Positions 1 through 9,047 of a DNA stretch of 64,000 nt are shown here, piece after piece. The notes under the pieces were generated by a model. It saw only the letters and a program-made list of their open reading frames with translations, ran no database searches and had not been told where the DNA came from. The stretch covers positions 62,001-126,000 of the forward strand of contig NZ_PYGE01000004.1 in assembly GCF_003014555.1 (NCBI RefSeq), given 5' to 3'. The translations under genes and the position numbers were made by a program. The DNA comes from Haloactinopolyspora alba (lineage in GTDB: Bacteria > Actinomycetota > Actinomycetes > Jiangellales > Jiangellaceae). The first letter of the stretch is position 1. Every line of letters begins with the position of its first letter.

Positions 1-69
1 ATGACCGACCTGATACGACGGTTCTCGGTTTGACTTATGGTGGCTCCGGCAACTGGCGAGGCGTGAGGG

Positions 70-1692
70 GTGAGACACCGCGTGGACAACGCCCGAGGTG
101 GCTCCGGCGCGCGGCGCTCTCGACTGAACTCGCGCCGACGGCAGCGGAACGAGCGGTACGGCCGGTTCATCGGACTGACCGCGCTGGGGACCCTGCTCCC
201 CGGCAGTGGGCTGGTCGCGGCCGGCAGGCGCCGGCTGGGCACGTTCATCCTGATCCTGCTCGGGCTCGCGCTCGTGGTCGCATTGGCGGTCGTGGTGCTG
301 GTCCCGCAGTCCCGCCTCGCTTCGTACGCAGGCGACCGGCAGATGATGCTGCTGCTCGGCGGCGGGCTCGCCATCCTGGCGGCGGTGTGGATGCTCATCG
401 CGCTGGGGACGCATCGTTCGCTCGAGCCGGACGGGCTGTCGCCGGGACGCCGCTTCGGCGGGGCGCTGGTGGTGGTGCTGGCCGCGTCGCTGGTGGTCGC
501 GCCGATGGCACTCGGGTCGCGGTACGCGTTCACGCAGCGCGACCTGATCGGCTCCATCTCGTCCGGCGGGGAGAGTCACACGACGCCGGAAATCGACGAG
601 AAGGACCCGTGGGCGGACAAACCCCGGCTGAACGTGCTGTTCCTGGGTGGCGACGCCGGCGATGGTCGGGAAGGGTTGCGTCCGGACACGCAGATCGTCG
701 CGAGCATCGACACCGACACCGGCGAGACGACGATGATCTCGTTGCCCCGGAACCTGGAGAACGTGCCGTTTCCCGAGGACAGCCCGCTGCACGAGGTCTA
801 CCCCGACGGCTTCCAGGGGCCGGGGGACCAGCTGGAGTGGATGCTCAACGCGGTCTACCGCAACGTCCCGAACGCTCACCCCGAGGTGTTCAAGGGCGTC
901 GAGCACCCGGGGGCCGACGCGAACAAGTGGGCCGTCGAGGGCGCGCTCGGCATCGACATCGACTACTTCATGCTGGTCGATCTGGCCGGCTTCGAGGCCG
1001 TCGTCGACGCTCTCGGTGGCATCACCCTGGACGTTCCCCACGACATCCCGATCGGCAACAAGACCCTGCCGAACGGTGAGTGCTCCGAGCCAAGGGGATA
1101 CGTCGAGGCCGGCGAGAACCGGCACCTCGACGGCGACGAGGCGCTGTGGTTCGCGCGGTCTCGTTGTCCGGGCGACGACTACGTGCGGATGGCGCGCCAG
1201 CGGTGTGTCATGGACGCGATCGTGGCCCAGGTCAAACCGACGACGCTGATCAGCCGCTATCAGAAGCTCGCCAACACGGCCGGCGACATCATCACCACCG
1301 ATGTGCCGGAGGGCATGTTCCCCGCCCTGATCGAGCTGATGCTCAAGGTGCAGAACGCCAGCCTCGAGAGCCTCACCCTGGACCGGGAGTTCTTCGAGAG
1401 CATGGGCACCACCTCGGGCGATCCGGACTACGACGCGCTGCACGAGCGCGTCGACGAGATCCTGAACGGTTCGTCGGGACAGTCGTCGCCGGGCGAGTCG
1501 CCGACCGGCTCCGGCGAGAACACGTCCGAGACCGACGACACCACCGAGGCGGCAGAGCGCACCTCCGGCGACGGCGCCGGCACGATCACGCAGGTCTCGG
1601 AGAGGACCAGCGACACCGGGTCCGAAGACGGCTCCGGCGACGGGGGCGAGGCCGAAGCGGACGAGCCGGTCGATGCCGGCAAGGTCTGCTGA
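70..1692 (+). CDS. LytR-CpsA-Psr (LCP) family cell-wall glycopolymer ligase
   Basis: This is a membrane-anchored LCP protein, a family that transfers undecaprenyl-phosphate-linked glycopolymers to peptidoglycan. The N-terminus is basic. Hydrophobic segments lie at about residues 36-52, 57-79, 92-112 and 130-150, more than the usual single anchor. The extracellular LCP domain spans about 185-385, with recognisable blocks LNVLFLGGD, RPDTQIVASID, TMISLPRNL and ALWFARSR. The last 85 residues form a Ser/Thr/Glu/Gly-rich, probably disordered tail ending in a Cys. I used the GTG at 70, although an internal GTG at 82 is also possible. The exact glycopolymer substrate cannot be read from the sequence. 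Confidence 0.9.
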   Translation: MRHRVDNARGGSGARRSRLNSRRRQRNERYGRFIGLTALGTLLPGSGLVAAGRRRLGTFILILLGLALVVALAVVVLVPQSRLASYAGDRQMMLLLGGGLAILAAVWMLIALGTHRSLEPDGLSPGRRFGGALVVVLAASLVVAPMALGSRYAFTQRDLIGSISSGGESHTTPEIDEKDPWADKPRLNVLFLGGDAGDGREGLRPDTQIVASIDTDTGETTMISLPRNLENVPFPEDSPLHEVYPDGFQGPGDQLEWMLNAVYRNVPNAHPEVFKGVEHPGADANKWAVEGALGIDIDYFMLVDLAGFEAVVDALGGITLDVPHDIPIGNKTLPNGECSEPRGYVEAGENRHLDGDEALWFARSRCPGDDYVRMARQRCVMDAIVAQVKPTTLISRYQKLANTAGDIITTDVPEGMFPALIELMLKVQNASLESLTLDREFFESMGTTSGDPDYDALHERVDEILNGSSGQSSPGESPTGSGENTSETDDTTEAAERTSGDGAGTITQVSERTSDTGSEDGSGDGGEAEADEPVDAGKVC

Positions 1693-1705
1693 CCCTCACC
1701 GGCCG

Positions 1706-2010
1706 TCACTCGTAGAGCACGTAGTCCGGCGTCGGCTGTAGGGCCAGGACCTGCTGCGGTGTGATCAGTTCAGACCGGGAGGATTCTGTGACCGTCGCCG
1801 TCGTACCGCTGCGTGAGCTCGCCGAGCTCGCCGAGCTCGGCGGCGGCGCGGTCGAGGCCGGGCGGTGAGCCGTCCGAACGACGGCGAACGCCCGCCCGCG
1901 AAACCGATCAGCCGGTGTTCGGGCAGCACGCTGGTTCCGCCGCCGGGCAGGGTCGCCGCGTCCGGCGCACCGGGAGGTGGACGCGTTCCCGACGGCGGGC
2001 GGCTCCGGCC
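1706..2010 (-). pseudogene. Decayed remnant of a conserved actinobacterial secreted/lipoprotein-type family
   Basis: Three reading frames on the minus strand hold consecutive pieces of one protein. Frame A (about 1955-1860) reads LPGGGTSVLPEHRLIGF followed by FGRLTA. A shift to a second frame gives LDRAAAELGELGELTQRY and then DGDGHRILPV, ending at a TGA near 1767. A third frame gives LITPQQVLALQPTPDYVLYE and a genuine-looking stop at 1706-1708. From memory of this family, intact members have roughly 200 residues between the ILPV-like block and the C-terminal PDYVLYE block, and these are missing here. The gene therefore looks inactivated by a frameshift and a large internal deletion. No signal peptide or start is visible. 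The function of intact homologues is unknown to me. Confidence 0.6.
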
Positions 2011-2018
2011 GAGGACGG

Positions 2019-2498
2019 TCAGGCGGGTTCCTTCGGTGGCGTGAGCGGACGGTAGCCGCGGTCGTCGTTGAGCCGTTTCCGCAGCTCGCGGGCGAGGGGC
2101 CGGGCTTCGACGCCGAGGGCGCTGGTGCGGACGAGGCTCTGCCGCCCGCCGGCGAGGTCGATCGAGACGATGGATCCGTCGGTCTGCACGCGGCGGACGT
2201 CGCGCCAGGCGCCGCGGCGCGCCCCCAGGCGGTAACCGGTCGTGTTGGTGAACCCTTCGTCGTCGAGCACCAGCCGCGTCCCGCGGCCGAACACCCGCAG
2301 CACGCCGACGACCAGGACGACGGCGCACAGCAGCCCGGCGACGGCGATCAGCACCACCGCCGCGACGGTGAGCCACGTCGGGAGGTCCGCCGCGAGCAGC
2401 AGACTCAGGGCGATGGTGAGGACGCCGACGCCGACGGCGCCGACGCCGACACCGCGGACCGCCACCGCCGTCGGCGGGCCGTAAACCGTGCGAGTCAC
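2019..2498 (-). CDS. Small membrane protein with PH-like cytoplasmic domain
   Basis: An unnamed protein of about 159 residues. Two hydrophobic segments sit in the N-terminal half: an Ala/Gly/Val-rich stretch ending LLLAADLPTW, then a second ending LVVGVLRVFG. A soluble domain follows (RLVLDDEGFTNTTGYRLG, then WRDVRRVQTDGSIVSIDL) and resembles bacterial PH-like domains of short actinobacterial membrane proteins. I chose the GTG at 2498 because a GGAGG precedes it, though spacing is short. An upstream ATG at 2537 would add 13 residues. The gene is monocistronic and its 3' end abuts the pseudogene. The function is not known. Confidence 0.75.
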   Translation of the reverse strand: MTRTVYGPPTAVAVRGVGVGAVGVGVLTIALSLLLAADLPTWLTVAAVVLIAVAGLLCAVVLVVGVLRVFGRGTRLVLDDEGFTNTTGYRLGARRGAWRDVRRVQTDGSIVSIDLAGGRQSLVRTSALGVEARPLARELRKRLNDDRGYRPLTPPKEPA

Positions 2499-2540
2499 GC
2501 CCTCCAGTGTGACACCGTGCAGGTCACCGTGTGGCACCGG

Positions 2541-2735
2541 TCATCGTGTGGCACCGGCGGTGCCGGTGTGCGTCAGCCGGGTGCGGCTCTCGGCGATCAT
2601 GCGGCACAGCGGGCACAGGTCCATGCCGTGCCGCCGGCTCCAACCGTTGAGGACGGTGCGCGCGTCGTGCGGGGTCGACCCGACGTTTCCCAGGTCGCCG
2701 CACTGATCGCAGACGATGGCTACCTGTGCGCTCAT
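2541..2735 (-). CDS. Small zinc-ribbon-like protein, 64 aa
   Basis: A short protein with two CxxC pairs, CDQCG near residue 9 and CPLCR near residue 41. This layout suggests one structural zinc site. The start ATG at 2735 is supported by a GAGGAG ribosome-binding site seven bases upstream. The reading frame continues upstream without homology-like content, so the short form is preferred. No partner is evident. The downstream gene at 2498 runs the same way across a gap of about 40 bases and may be cotranscribed. The function is unknown. Confidence 0.65.
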   Translation of the reverse strand: MSAQVAIVCDQCGDLGNVGSTPHDARTVLNGWSRRHGMDLCPLCRMIAESRTRLTHTGTAGATR

Positions 2736-2917
2736 CTTGCTCCTCGTTCTCCGCGTCCATGCCCTTCGAGGCAGTGGTCTCACTCGAGTCAAGTCTGCCT
2801 GACAGTGAGTGATCACGCCGGAAAACCCGGTGAATCCACGGTCGCGCGCAGGTGTCGACGCAGGCGCCGGAGGTGGTCCCGGCACTCGGCCGTGCGGACC
2901 ACCTCGGGCGCGTTGAG

Positions 2918-3010
2918 CGGAGGGCATGGGATTCGAACCCATGAGGACGGAGAGGGCCCCGCCCTAGAACTTTTCAAGAGTTCCCCGTTCGGCCACTCCG
3001 GCAGCCCTCC
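2918..3010 (-). tRNA. tRNA-Ser (anticodon UGA)
   Basis: The minus strand folds as a class II tRNA. The acceptor arms GGAGGGC and GCCCTCC pair, with discriminator G. The anticodon stem GAACT/AGTTC encloses the loop CTTGAAA, giving anticodon TGA. A long variable arm and a T-loop GGTTCGAATCC are present. The length of 93 nt fits tRNA-Ser. The CCA end is not encoded. The isoacceptor reads UCA and related serine codons. Confidence 0.96.
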
Positions 3011-3134
3011 CGGCCCTGTCAGTGTGCCACGGCCCGCGGGTGCGGATCGAGCCGCCGGAACGTCAGCAGGACCGACCGCCGCCGCGACCACTGCGGCACG
3101 GGCGGCCGACGGTGTTGTGACAGGATCGCAGGCG

Positions 3135-3980
3135 GTGACCGAGGAGCCCGAACCGATGCGCGACGGGGCCGCTCTGCCCGGCGGGAACGTCAGCGGCGCT
3201 CGCCGCAGCGGCGACGTGGTGCTGCGCCCGGCCGGTCCCTGGACGCCGGCGGTCCACGCGCTGCTGGGTCATCTGCAGCGTGCCGGGCTCGACGGCGTCC
3301 CGCGGGTCGTCGGCGTCGACGAGGGCGGACGCGAGATGCTGACGTACATACCGGGCCGCAGCATCGACCCGGACGCGGAGATCGTCAGCGACGCGCTCCT
3401 GGTCAGCGGCGTGCGGTGGCTGCGCCGGTTCCACGACGCGGTCCGCGACTTCCGGCCGGCCGGTCCGGTGCGGTGGCGGCACGGCACGCGGGAACTGGCT
3501 GCCGACGAGATCGTGTGCCACAACGATCCGGGCGCCTACAACTGGATCGCCGACGGCGACCGGGTGGTGGGCGTCATCGACTGGGACATGGCCGGTCCGG
3601 GTGTGCCCACGGACGACCTCGCGTTCATGGTCTGGATGTCGTTGCCGTTGCTGCGCCCGCTGCCGCTGCACGACGTCGTCCGTCGGCTGCGGCTGATGGC
3701 CGACGCCTATGGCGGACCCGCGCCGGGTGAGATCCTGCGACAGGTCGATCGGCGGATGACTCTGGCCGCCGACAACATCGAGGCCGGGCAGCGACGGGGC
3801 GACCCCGGCCTGCTCAATCTGGCCGCGATCGGTGAGCCGGAGCGCACCCGTACCGCGCTGCGCGGACTGCGGGCCAGGCTGCCGGAAATCGAAGCGGCGG
3901 TGGCATCATCCGGCTCCGCCGGCGGGGTCGGGCCCGGTGGCGACGGGACGACGCGGATCGGCGGACCACTGGGACCATGA
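3135..3980 (+). CDS. Phosphotransferase (APH/choline-kinase fold) family protein
   Basis: About 281 residues with an aminoglycoside-phosphotransferase-type kinase fold. The catalytic loop is HNDPGAYNW (Brenner-type HxDxxxxN) and the metal-binding motif follows as VIDWDMAGPG. N-terminal nucleotide-binding strands carry GDVVLRPAGPW. The substrate is unknown. Such proteins are usually small-molecule kinases and need not confer resistance. The start is the GTG at 3135, and an internal ATG at 3156 is an alternative. The gene runs from near the tRNA. Its last 75 bases overlap, in antisense, the 3' end of the converging sulfurtransferase gene. Confidence 0.8.
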   Translation: MTEEPEPMRDGAALPGGNVSGARRSGDVVLRPAGPWTPAVHALLGHLQRAGLDGVPRVVGVDEGGREMLTYIPGRSIDPDAEIVSDALLVSGVRWLRRFHDAVRDFRPAGPVRWRHGTRELAADEIVCHNDPGAYNWIADGDRVVGVIDWDMAGPGVPTDDLAFMVWMSLPLLRPLPLHDVVRRLRLMADAYGGPAPGEILRQVDRRMTLAADNIEAGQRRGDPGLLNLAAIGEPERTRTALRGLRARLPEIEAAVASSGSAGGVGPGGDGTTRIGGPLGP

Positions 3981-4760
3981 ACCCGGGTACAGTGCCGCGT
4001 CGATGCCGGCCGCCGCGAGCGCCGCGACCTCGTGCGCGGCGGTGACGCCTGAGCCGCAGTAGACGGCGACGGGACGGGAGCCGTCCGCGCCGAGTTCGGC
4101 GAAGCGCCGCCGCAGCTGTTCGGCGTCCAGGAAGTGGTGCGCCTCGTCGAGGTTGCCGGTGGTCGGTGCGCTGCGTGCGCCCGGGATGTGACCTGCGCGC
4201 GGATCGACGGGCTCGGCCTCGCCCCGGTAGCGCTCGCCGGCGCGGGCGTCCAGCAGCACGCCGTGGCCGGAGTGCTCGCCGGCGTCTTCCGGTCCGATGA
4301 CCGGCATCCCGCCCGAGGTCAGTTCGACGTCTCCGGGTTCGGGCACCACCTCGCCGCGTTCGACCGGGAGGCCGGCCGCCCGCCAGGCAGGGAGTCCGCC
4401 GTCCAGGATCCGCACATCGCTCAGACCGGCCCACCGCAGCAGCCACCAGGCTCGTCCCGCCGAGGTCCCGCCGGCGTCGTCGTAGACCACGCAGGTGTCA
4501 CCGGCGCGGACTCCCCATCGCCGCGCCGCCGCCTGCAGGTCGGCCACGTCGGGCAGCGGGTGCCGGCCGGCCTCCGCCGACGCCGGCGCAGCCAGCTCCG
4601 TCTCGAGGTCGACGTACACGGCGTCCGGCAGGTGCTCACGCAGGTAGTCGTCGCGTCCGTGCGGGTTGCCGAGTGCCCAGCGCACGTCCAGCAGTACGGT
4701 GCGCTCACCGGAGTCGAGGCGGCGCCGCAGCGTGTCGACGCCGATCAGCACGTCGGTCAT
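3906..4760 (-). CDS. Sulfurtransferase (two-domain rhodanese, SseA/TST-like)
   Basis: About 284 residues in two rhodanese modules. The inactive N-terminal half (about 1-130) carries LLDVRW and GHIPGA-like features. The catalytic C-terminal half ends in the active-site loop CGSGVTA, the classic thiosulfate/3-mercaptopyruvate sulfurtransferase loop. It should move sulfane sulfur to cyanide or thiol acceptors in the cytosol. The ATG at 4760 follows GGGAG. An ATG at 4775, overlapping the upstream stop as ATGA, would add five residues. It is the last gene of a tight three-gene unit with the unknown protein and the acyl-CoA ligase. Confidence 0.88.
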   Translation of the reverse strand: MTDVLIGVDTLRRRLDSGERTVLLDVRWALGNPHGRDDYLREHLPDAVYVDLETELAAPASAEAGRHPLPDVADLQAAARRWGVRAGDTCVVYDDAGGTSAGRAWWLLRWAGLSDVRILDGGLPAWRAAGLPVERGEVVPEPGDVELTSGGMPVIGPEDAGEHSGHGVLLDARAGERYRGEAEPVDPRAGHIPGARSAPTTGNLDEAHHFLDAEQLRRRFAELGADGSRPVAVYCGSGVTAAHEVAALAAAGIDAALYPGSWSQWSADPRRPVATGPDPAGGAG

Positions 4761-4771
4761 GGCCGCTCCCT

Positions 4772-5356
4772 TCATCCGAGCGTGTCCGCGGGGGTGTCGT
4801 CCGGCAGGCGGGTCCACGTCTCGTGCGTCGCGATGAACGCGCTCGAGTGCGGCTGCTCGCCGTCGCCGTTGATCTCCGGACGGGCGAGCACCCGGGCGCC
4901 GTCGACCTCGAGCGTGGCGTCGGTGCAGAACGTGAGCAGGTTCGTCAAGGTCCACGACGCCGCGCCCAGGCGCCACCGCAGCGCGAGACCCGGGCGCGAC
5001 TGCATCGGTTTGCTGATGGCCGCGATGACGCTGGAGCCGTCGGAGCCGAGCACCCGGGCGCGGGCGCTGTCGTGCCCGATCTGCCAGTCGAGCACGTCGC
5101 AGTCCACCGGCTCGGCGATCTCCGGGAGCCCGTCCAGCTCGGGGAAGTGCCGGGTGAACGTCTCGGCCAGCCAACTGCCCAGCTCACGGTCCGGCGTCAG
5201 CAGGCGCACGGCCTCGTCGCCGTCGACCCAGGCCAGAACCGCCACGCCCGGGCCGCGCACGCTCCATTCGGCTTCCCACAGCGAGACGAAGCCCGCGCGG
5301 GACTCGGCGCGGAACAGTGTCGCTCCCGGGTTGGCACCGATGAACTCGACTGGCAT
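4772..5356 (-). CDS. Conserved hypothetical protein, about 194 aa
   Basis: I do not recognise a named family. The protein is soluble and acidic, with no signal peptide or membrane segment. It has several Trp-rich strands (WEAEWSVRG, RWRLGAASWTL) and a conserved-looking DWQIGHD block, suggesting a beta-rich fold. The ATG at 5356 overlaps the stop of the acyl-CoA ligase by one base (TGATG), and a GTG at 5359 is the alternative. Its own stop overlaps a possible sulfurtransferase start. The coupling argues that all three genes are translated together, but no shared pathway is obvious. Confidence 0.7.
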   Translation of the reverse strand: MPVEFIGANPGATLFRAESRAGFVSLWEAEWSVRGPGVAVLAWVDGDEAVRLLTPDRELGSWLAETFTRHFPELDGLPEIAEPVDCDVLDWQIGHDSARARVLGSDGSSVIAAISKPMQSRPGLALRWRLGAASWTLTNLLTFCTDATLEVDGARVLARPEINGDGEQPHSSAFIATHETWTRLPDDTPADTLG

Positions 5357-6984
5357 CACTCGAGGGTAGTGACGTTCAGGTCGTCGTGTGCGTATGCCGT
5401 GCGGATGATCTTCTTGTCGAACTTGCCGACGCTGGTCTTCGGGATCTCGTCGACCACCGCCCAGCGCTCGGGCAGTTGCCAGCGCGCGACCCGTCCGGCC
5501 AGGTAGTCGCGCAGCTCCGGTGCCGCCGCCTTCTCGCCGTCCTTCAGCACGACCGCGGCGAGCGGACGTTCACCCCAGGTGTCGTCGGGCACGGCCACGA
5601 CGGCGGCCTCGGCGACGGCCGGGTGGTCCATCAGCTGGCCCTCCAGGTCGACCGAGCTGATCCACTCACCTCCGGACTTGATGACGTCCTTGACCCGGTC
5701 GGTCAGCCGCAGATAGCCGTCCGGGGTGATCGACCCGACGTCACCGGTGCGCAGCCACCCGCCGTCGAAGGACGTCTGGTCGTCCTCACCGTGGTACGCG
5801 CCGGTGATCCACGGGCCGCGGACCTCCACCTCGCCGACCGACTCGCCGTCCCAGTCGACGATCTCCCCGTCCGGGCCCACCAGGCGGGCCTCGACCGGTG
5901 CGACGAAACGTCCCTGCGACAGCCGGTAGCGACGGGCGTCCTCGCCGGTCACACCGGCCGGCGGCCGCGCCAGCGTGCCCAGCGGGCTGGTCTCGGTCAT
6001 GCCCCACGCGTGCAGCAGCGTGATGCCGCGCTCGTCGTAGGCGCGCAGCATGCCCGGCGGGAGGGCAGAACCGCCGACGACCAGCTCGGTCAGCGACGAG
6101 ACGTCGGTGCCGGGGTTCTCGTCCAGGTGACGTTGCAGGCCGCCCCAGACGGTGGGGACGCCCGCGCCCTTGGTGGGGCGCACCTGCTCGATGAACCGCG
6201 CCAGCGGATCCGGCGCGAGGAAACGGTCGGGCATGGCCAGCGACGTGCCGGTGGCGAACGCGGCGTACGGCAGCCCCCAGGCGAGCACGTGGAACTGCGG
6301 CACGACGGTCAGCAGCAGGTCGTGCGCGTGCAGCGCGAAGACGTCCGGCAGCGACTGGGTGATCGCGTGCAGGTAGATGGACCGGTGGCTGTAGACGACG
6401 CCCTTCGGGTTCCCGGTGGTGCCGGACGTGTAGCACATGGCCGCCGCGGCGCGCTCGTCCACGTCCGGCCAGTCGACCGTGCCCAGGTGGGCGGCGACGA
6501 GCTTCTCGTAGTCGTGCACGCCGACGCCGGTGCCTTCGAGCACCGACAGGTCGGCCTGTCCCGCGACCACGACGTGCCGGACGCTCTTGAGCGACGGCAG
6601 CAGCTTCGCGAACCCGGGCAGCAGCGAGTGGTCGACGATGACGACGCGGTCGGCGGCGTGGTTGGCGATGAAGGCGATCTGCTCGGGGAAGAGGCGGATG
6701 TTGAGCGGGTGTACGACGCAGCCCATGGCGGGGATGCCGAGGTAGGCCTCGACGTGCTCGGCGTTGTTCCACATGAACGTGGCGACCCGGTCGCCGGGGC
6801 GCACACCCAGTTCGCGCAGCCCGGCGGCCAGGCCTGCGGCACGGGTCGCCACGTCGGCGAAGGTGACCGACCGCGCCTCCTCGTCGGTGGCGGTGACGAT
6901 CCGGGCGGTGGCGTGCACGGTCGCACCGTGCTCCAGCAGGCGACGGATCTGCAGCGGAACGTCCATCATCGTGCTCTCGGTCAC
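5356..6984 (-). CDS. Long-/medium-chain fatty acid-CoA ligase (AMP-forming)
   Basis: An ANL-superfamily adenylating enzyme of about 542 residues that activates a fatty or aryl acid to its CoA thioester via an acyl-AMP. The P-loop-like motif is [19 protein letters not shown]. Other core motifs are the WGMTE type ([12 protein letters not shown]), the hinge block GWLRTGDVG and [19 protein letters not shown], and the catalytic Lys near the C-terminus in KTSVGKFDK. The start GTG at 6984 is set by GGGGAGG upstream; the frame stays open much further without family-like sequence. It heads the unit with the 4772 and 3906 genes. Chain-length preference cannot be read. Confidence 0.9.
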   Translation of the reverse strand: MTESTMMDVPLQIRRLLEHGATVHATARIVTATDEEARSVTFADVATRAAGLAAGLRELGVRPGDRVATFMWNNAEHVEAYLGIPAMGCVVHPLNIRLFPEQIAFIANHAADRVVIVDHSLLPGFAKLLPSLKSVRHVVVAGQADLSVLEGTGVGVHDYEKLVAAHLGTVDWPDVDERAAAAMCYTSGTTGNPKGVVYSHRSIYLHAITQSLPDVFALHAHDLLLTVVPQFHVLAWGLPYAAFATGTSLAMPDRFLAPDPLARFIEQVRPTKGAGVPTVWGGLQRHLDENPGTDVSSLTELVVGGSALPPGMLRAYDERGITLLHAWGMTETSPLGTLARPPAGVTGEDARRYRLSQGRFVAPVEARLVGPDGEIVDWDGESVGEVEVRGPWITGAYHGEDDQTSFDGGWLRTGDVGSITPDGYLRLTDRVKDVIKSGGEWISSVDLEGQLMDHPAVAEAAVVAVPDDTWGERPLAAVVLKDGEKAAAPELRDYLAGRVARWQLPERWAVVDEIPKTSVGKFDKKIIRTAYAHDDLNVTTLE

Positions 6985-7192
6985 GGCAGCCTCCCCAGTG
7001 AGGACATGACGACACGGCCGGCGGCGGAGCCGACATCCACGCCAACCCTGCCGCAGAATCCGCGACCGGGGAAGCCGCGGTCCCGCATTCCGCGGGTGAA
7101 GGACGGCAGAACATGTGCATACCGCGCCATGTCCGGTGAATTCTCCGGCGATTAACACGGCCGACATGTCCGTGTCGTCGCGACACGACCTT

Positions 7193-7219
7193 GTAACCAG
7201 GTGCGCGTCCTCATGAAAC
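7193..7219 (+). promoter_or_regulatory. Possible GlnR-type half-box pair upstream of ammonium transporter
   Basis: GTAAC at 7193-7197 and GAAAC at 7215-7219 are 22 bases apart, two 11-base steps, resembling spaced GlnR half-sites used in actinobacterial nitrogen genes. The intervening repeat position is degenerate, so this is only suggestive. The rest of the 6985-7351 gap between the divergent ligase and transporter shows nothing else I can name. Confidence 0.3.
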
Positions 7220-7351
7220 GTCCGGCACGGACGCTGACGGACGTCTGCGTTGCCGCAGTGTGGCGGCTCGACACACGGCGGACCGGACGTGGCCGTACAT
7301 CGGCGCGTCGTGGTCCGGCCGGCGTATCTGCGATGGGAGGGACGGCACTCG

Positions 7352-8698
7352 ATGGATACCGGAGACACCGCCTGGATCCTCGTTTCCACGGCGCTCGTCA
7401 TGCTCATGACCCCGGGCCTCGCCCTGTTCTACGGGGGCATGGTCCGCGCCAAGAGCGTCATCAACATGATGATGATGAGCTTCGGCGCGCTCGGCGTCGT
7501 CAGCGTGCTGTGGATCATCTTCGGCTACTCGGTGGCGTACGGCGAAAGCATCGGCGGAATTCTCGGCAACCCGGGCGACTTCTTCGGCCTTTCCGGGCTG
7601 CTCGACAGCGCTGACGGCATTCCGACACTGGTCGACGTCGGGTTCCAGGCCATGTTCGCGGTCATCACGGTCGCCCTGATCTCGGGATCGATCGCCGACC
7701 GCGCGAACTTCTGGACGTGGCTGGTCTTTGCCGCGATCTGGATGACGGTCGTCTACTCCCCGGTCGCGCACTGGGTGTGGGGTGTCGGCGGCTGGATCGG
7801 TGACGAGCTCGGCGCGGTGGACTTCGCCGGCGGCACGGCGGTGCACATCAACGCCGGAGCGGCCGGGCTGGCGCTGGCTCTGGTGCTGGGACGCCGCCGC
7901 GACTTCGGCAAGGGTTCGCACCGGCCGCACAACCTGCCGCTGGTCATGCTCGGAGCGGGACTGCTGTGGTTCGGCTGGTTCGGCTTCAACGCCGGCTCGG
8001 CGTACGGCGCGAACGTCGCGGCCGGCGTCGCCCTGGTCAACACGATCGGCGCCACCGCCGCGGCGATGCTGGCCTGGCTGGTCGTCGAGAAGCTGCGTGA
8101 CGGGCACGCGACGTCGCTCGGCGCGGCCTCCGGCGTCGTCGCCGGCCTCGTGGCCGTCACCCCGGCGTGCGGCGCGCTGAACCCGATGATGTCGATTGTG
8201 CTCGGCATCGCGGCAGGCGTCGTCTGCTCGCTGACGGTCAGCCTGAAGTTCCGGCTGCGCTACGACGACTCGCTCGACGTGGTCGGCGTGCACCTGGTCG
8301 GCGGTCTGGTCGGCACGGTCGCGATCGGCTTCCTGGCGACGGCGGACGCGCCGGACGGTGTGGACGGGCTGTTCTTCGGCGGTGGCCTCGACCTGCTGGG
8401 ACGGCAGATCCTCGGTGCGGTCGCCGTGCTGGCCTACTCGTTCGTCGTCACGTACGCCATCGGATGGGTGCTGCAGAAGACGATCGGGTTCCGCGTCGAG
8501 GACGACCACGAGGTCGTCGGCGTCGACCGCATCCACCACGGCGAGTCCGGCTACGAGATCGGCAACGAGGAGGTCCCGGACGACGTGCTCGCCCGGGTCG
8601 AGGCCCCGGCCGCCGGCGCGGGCGCCGCAACCGCCCCGCCGGCCGCCTCCGGCCGGGTGCTGGGTTCCTCCGAGGGCGGGATGTCGCCGGCCACCTGA
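7352..8698 (+). CDS. amt: Ammonium transporter (Amt/MEP family)
   Basis: A polytopic channel of about 448 residues that conducts ammonium/ammonia across the cytoplasmic membrane. It starts directly in the first transmembrane helix (MDTGDTAWILVSTALVMLM). It has the family block FYGGMVRAKS and the twin pore histidines in GTAVHINAGAAG and VVGVHLVGGLVGT. The C-terminal regulatory tail includes VDRIHHGESGYE, followed by about 40 Ala/Gly-rich residues. The ATG at 7352 follows GGGAGGG. Unusually, no glnK (PII) gene lies beside it. Nitrogen control is plausible from the weak GlnR-like box upstream. Confidence 0.95.
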   Translation: MDTGDTAWILVSTALVMLMTPGLALFYGGMVRAKSVINMMMMSFGALGVVSVLWIIFGYSVAYGESIGGILGNPGDFFGLSGLLDSADGIPTLVDVGFQAMFAVITVALISGSIADRANFWTWLVFAAIWMTVVYSPVAHWVWGVGGWIGDELGAVDFAGGTAVHINAGAAGLALALVLGRRRDFGKGSHRPHNLPLVMLGAGLLWFGWFGFNAGSAYGANVAAGVALVNTIGATAAAMLAWLVVEKLRDGHATSLGAASGVVAGLVAVTPACGALNPMMSIVLGIAAGVVCSLTVSLKFRLRYDDSLDVVGVHLVGGLVGTVAIGFLATADAPDGVDGLFFGGGLDLLGRQILGAVAVLAYSFVVTYAIGWVLQKTIGFRVEDDHEVVGVDRIHHGESGYEIGNEEVPDDVLARVEAPAAGAGAATAPPAASGRVLGSSEGGMSPAT

Positions 8699-8796
8699 TC
8701 TCCCTCATCCGAGGAGCCGGATCAGCTGTGCGGCTTGGTCCGTGGGTGTCCTCAGGACTGCCGTCCTGGCCCGCCGCGCTGGGGTGCTTGTTCGGG

Positions 8797-8838
8797 CGCT
8801 GGAGAGTTGACGGCGAGAACGCTGTCAACTCTCCAGCG
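8797..8838. terminator. 15-bp perfect inverted repeat after amt
   Basis: The arms CGCTGGAGAGTTGAC (8797-8811) and its exact complement (8824-8838) flank a 12-base loop. The stem would be very stable. There is no U-tract, as is common in high-GC actinobacteria. It sits about 100 bases after amt in a 349-base gap that otherwise holds nothing I recognise. It is most likely a terminator, though an operator for the downstream dehydrogenase operon is an alternative. Confidence 0.55.
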
Positions 8839-9047
8839 GGCCGACACGTACCGGCCAGTGCTGCGTGACCGGGGTCGGGACGCCGACCCAGCAGCCCGCC
8901 CGAGACGTGCTCTGTTCGCAGTGCGGCCGGCGGCACCGTTCCGCGGCGGAGTCAGCAACGTCCGGCACTACGGCGAACGCCGTCCACGAGCGTCTATGGT
9001 GAGGAACGTCCCTGCGAGCGACCTCGTCGAAAAGGTGACTCGACCCG

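Noticed and set aside
1977-3134. Upstream extension of the kinase-like frame across the tRNA gene
   Set aside because: It crosses tRNA-Ser and two minus-strand genes and has no conserved content before 3135.
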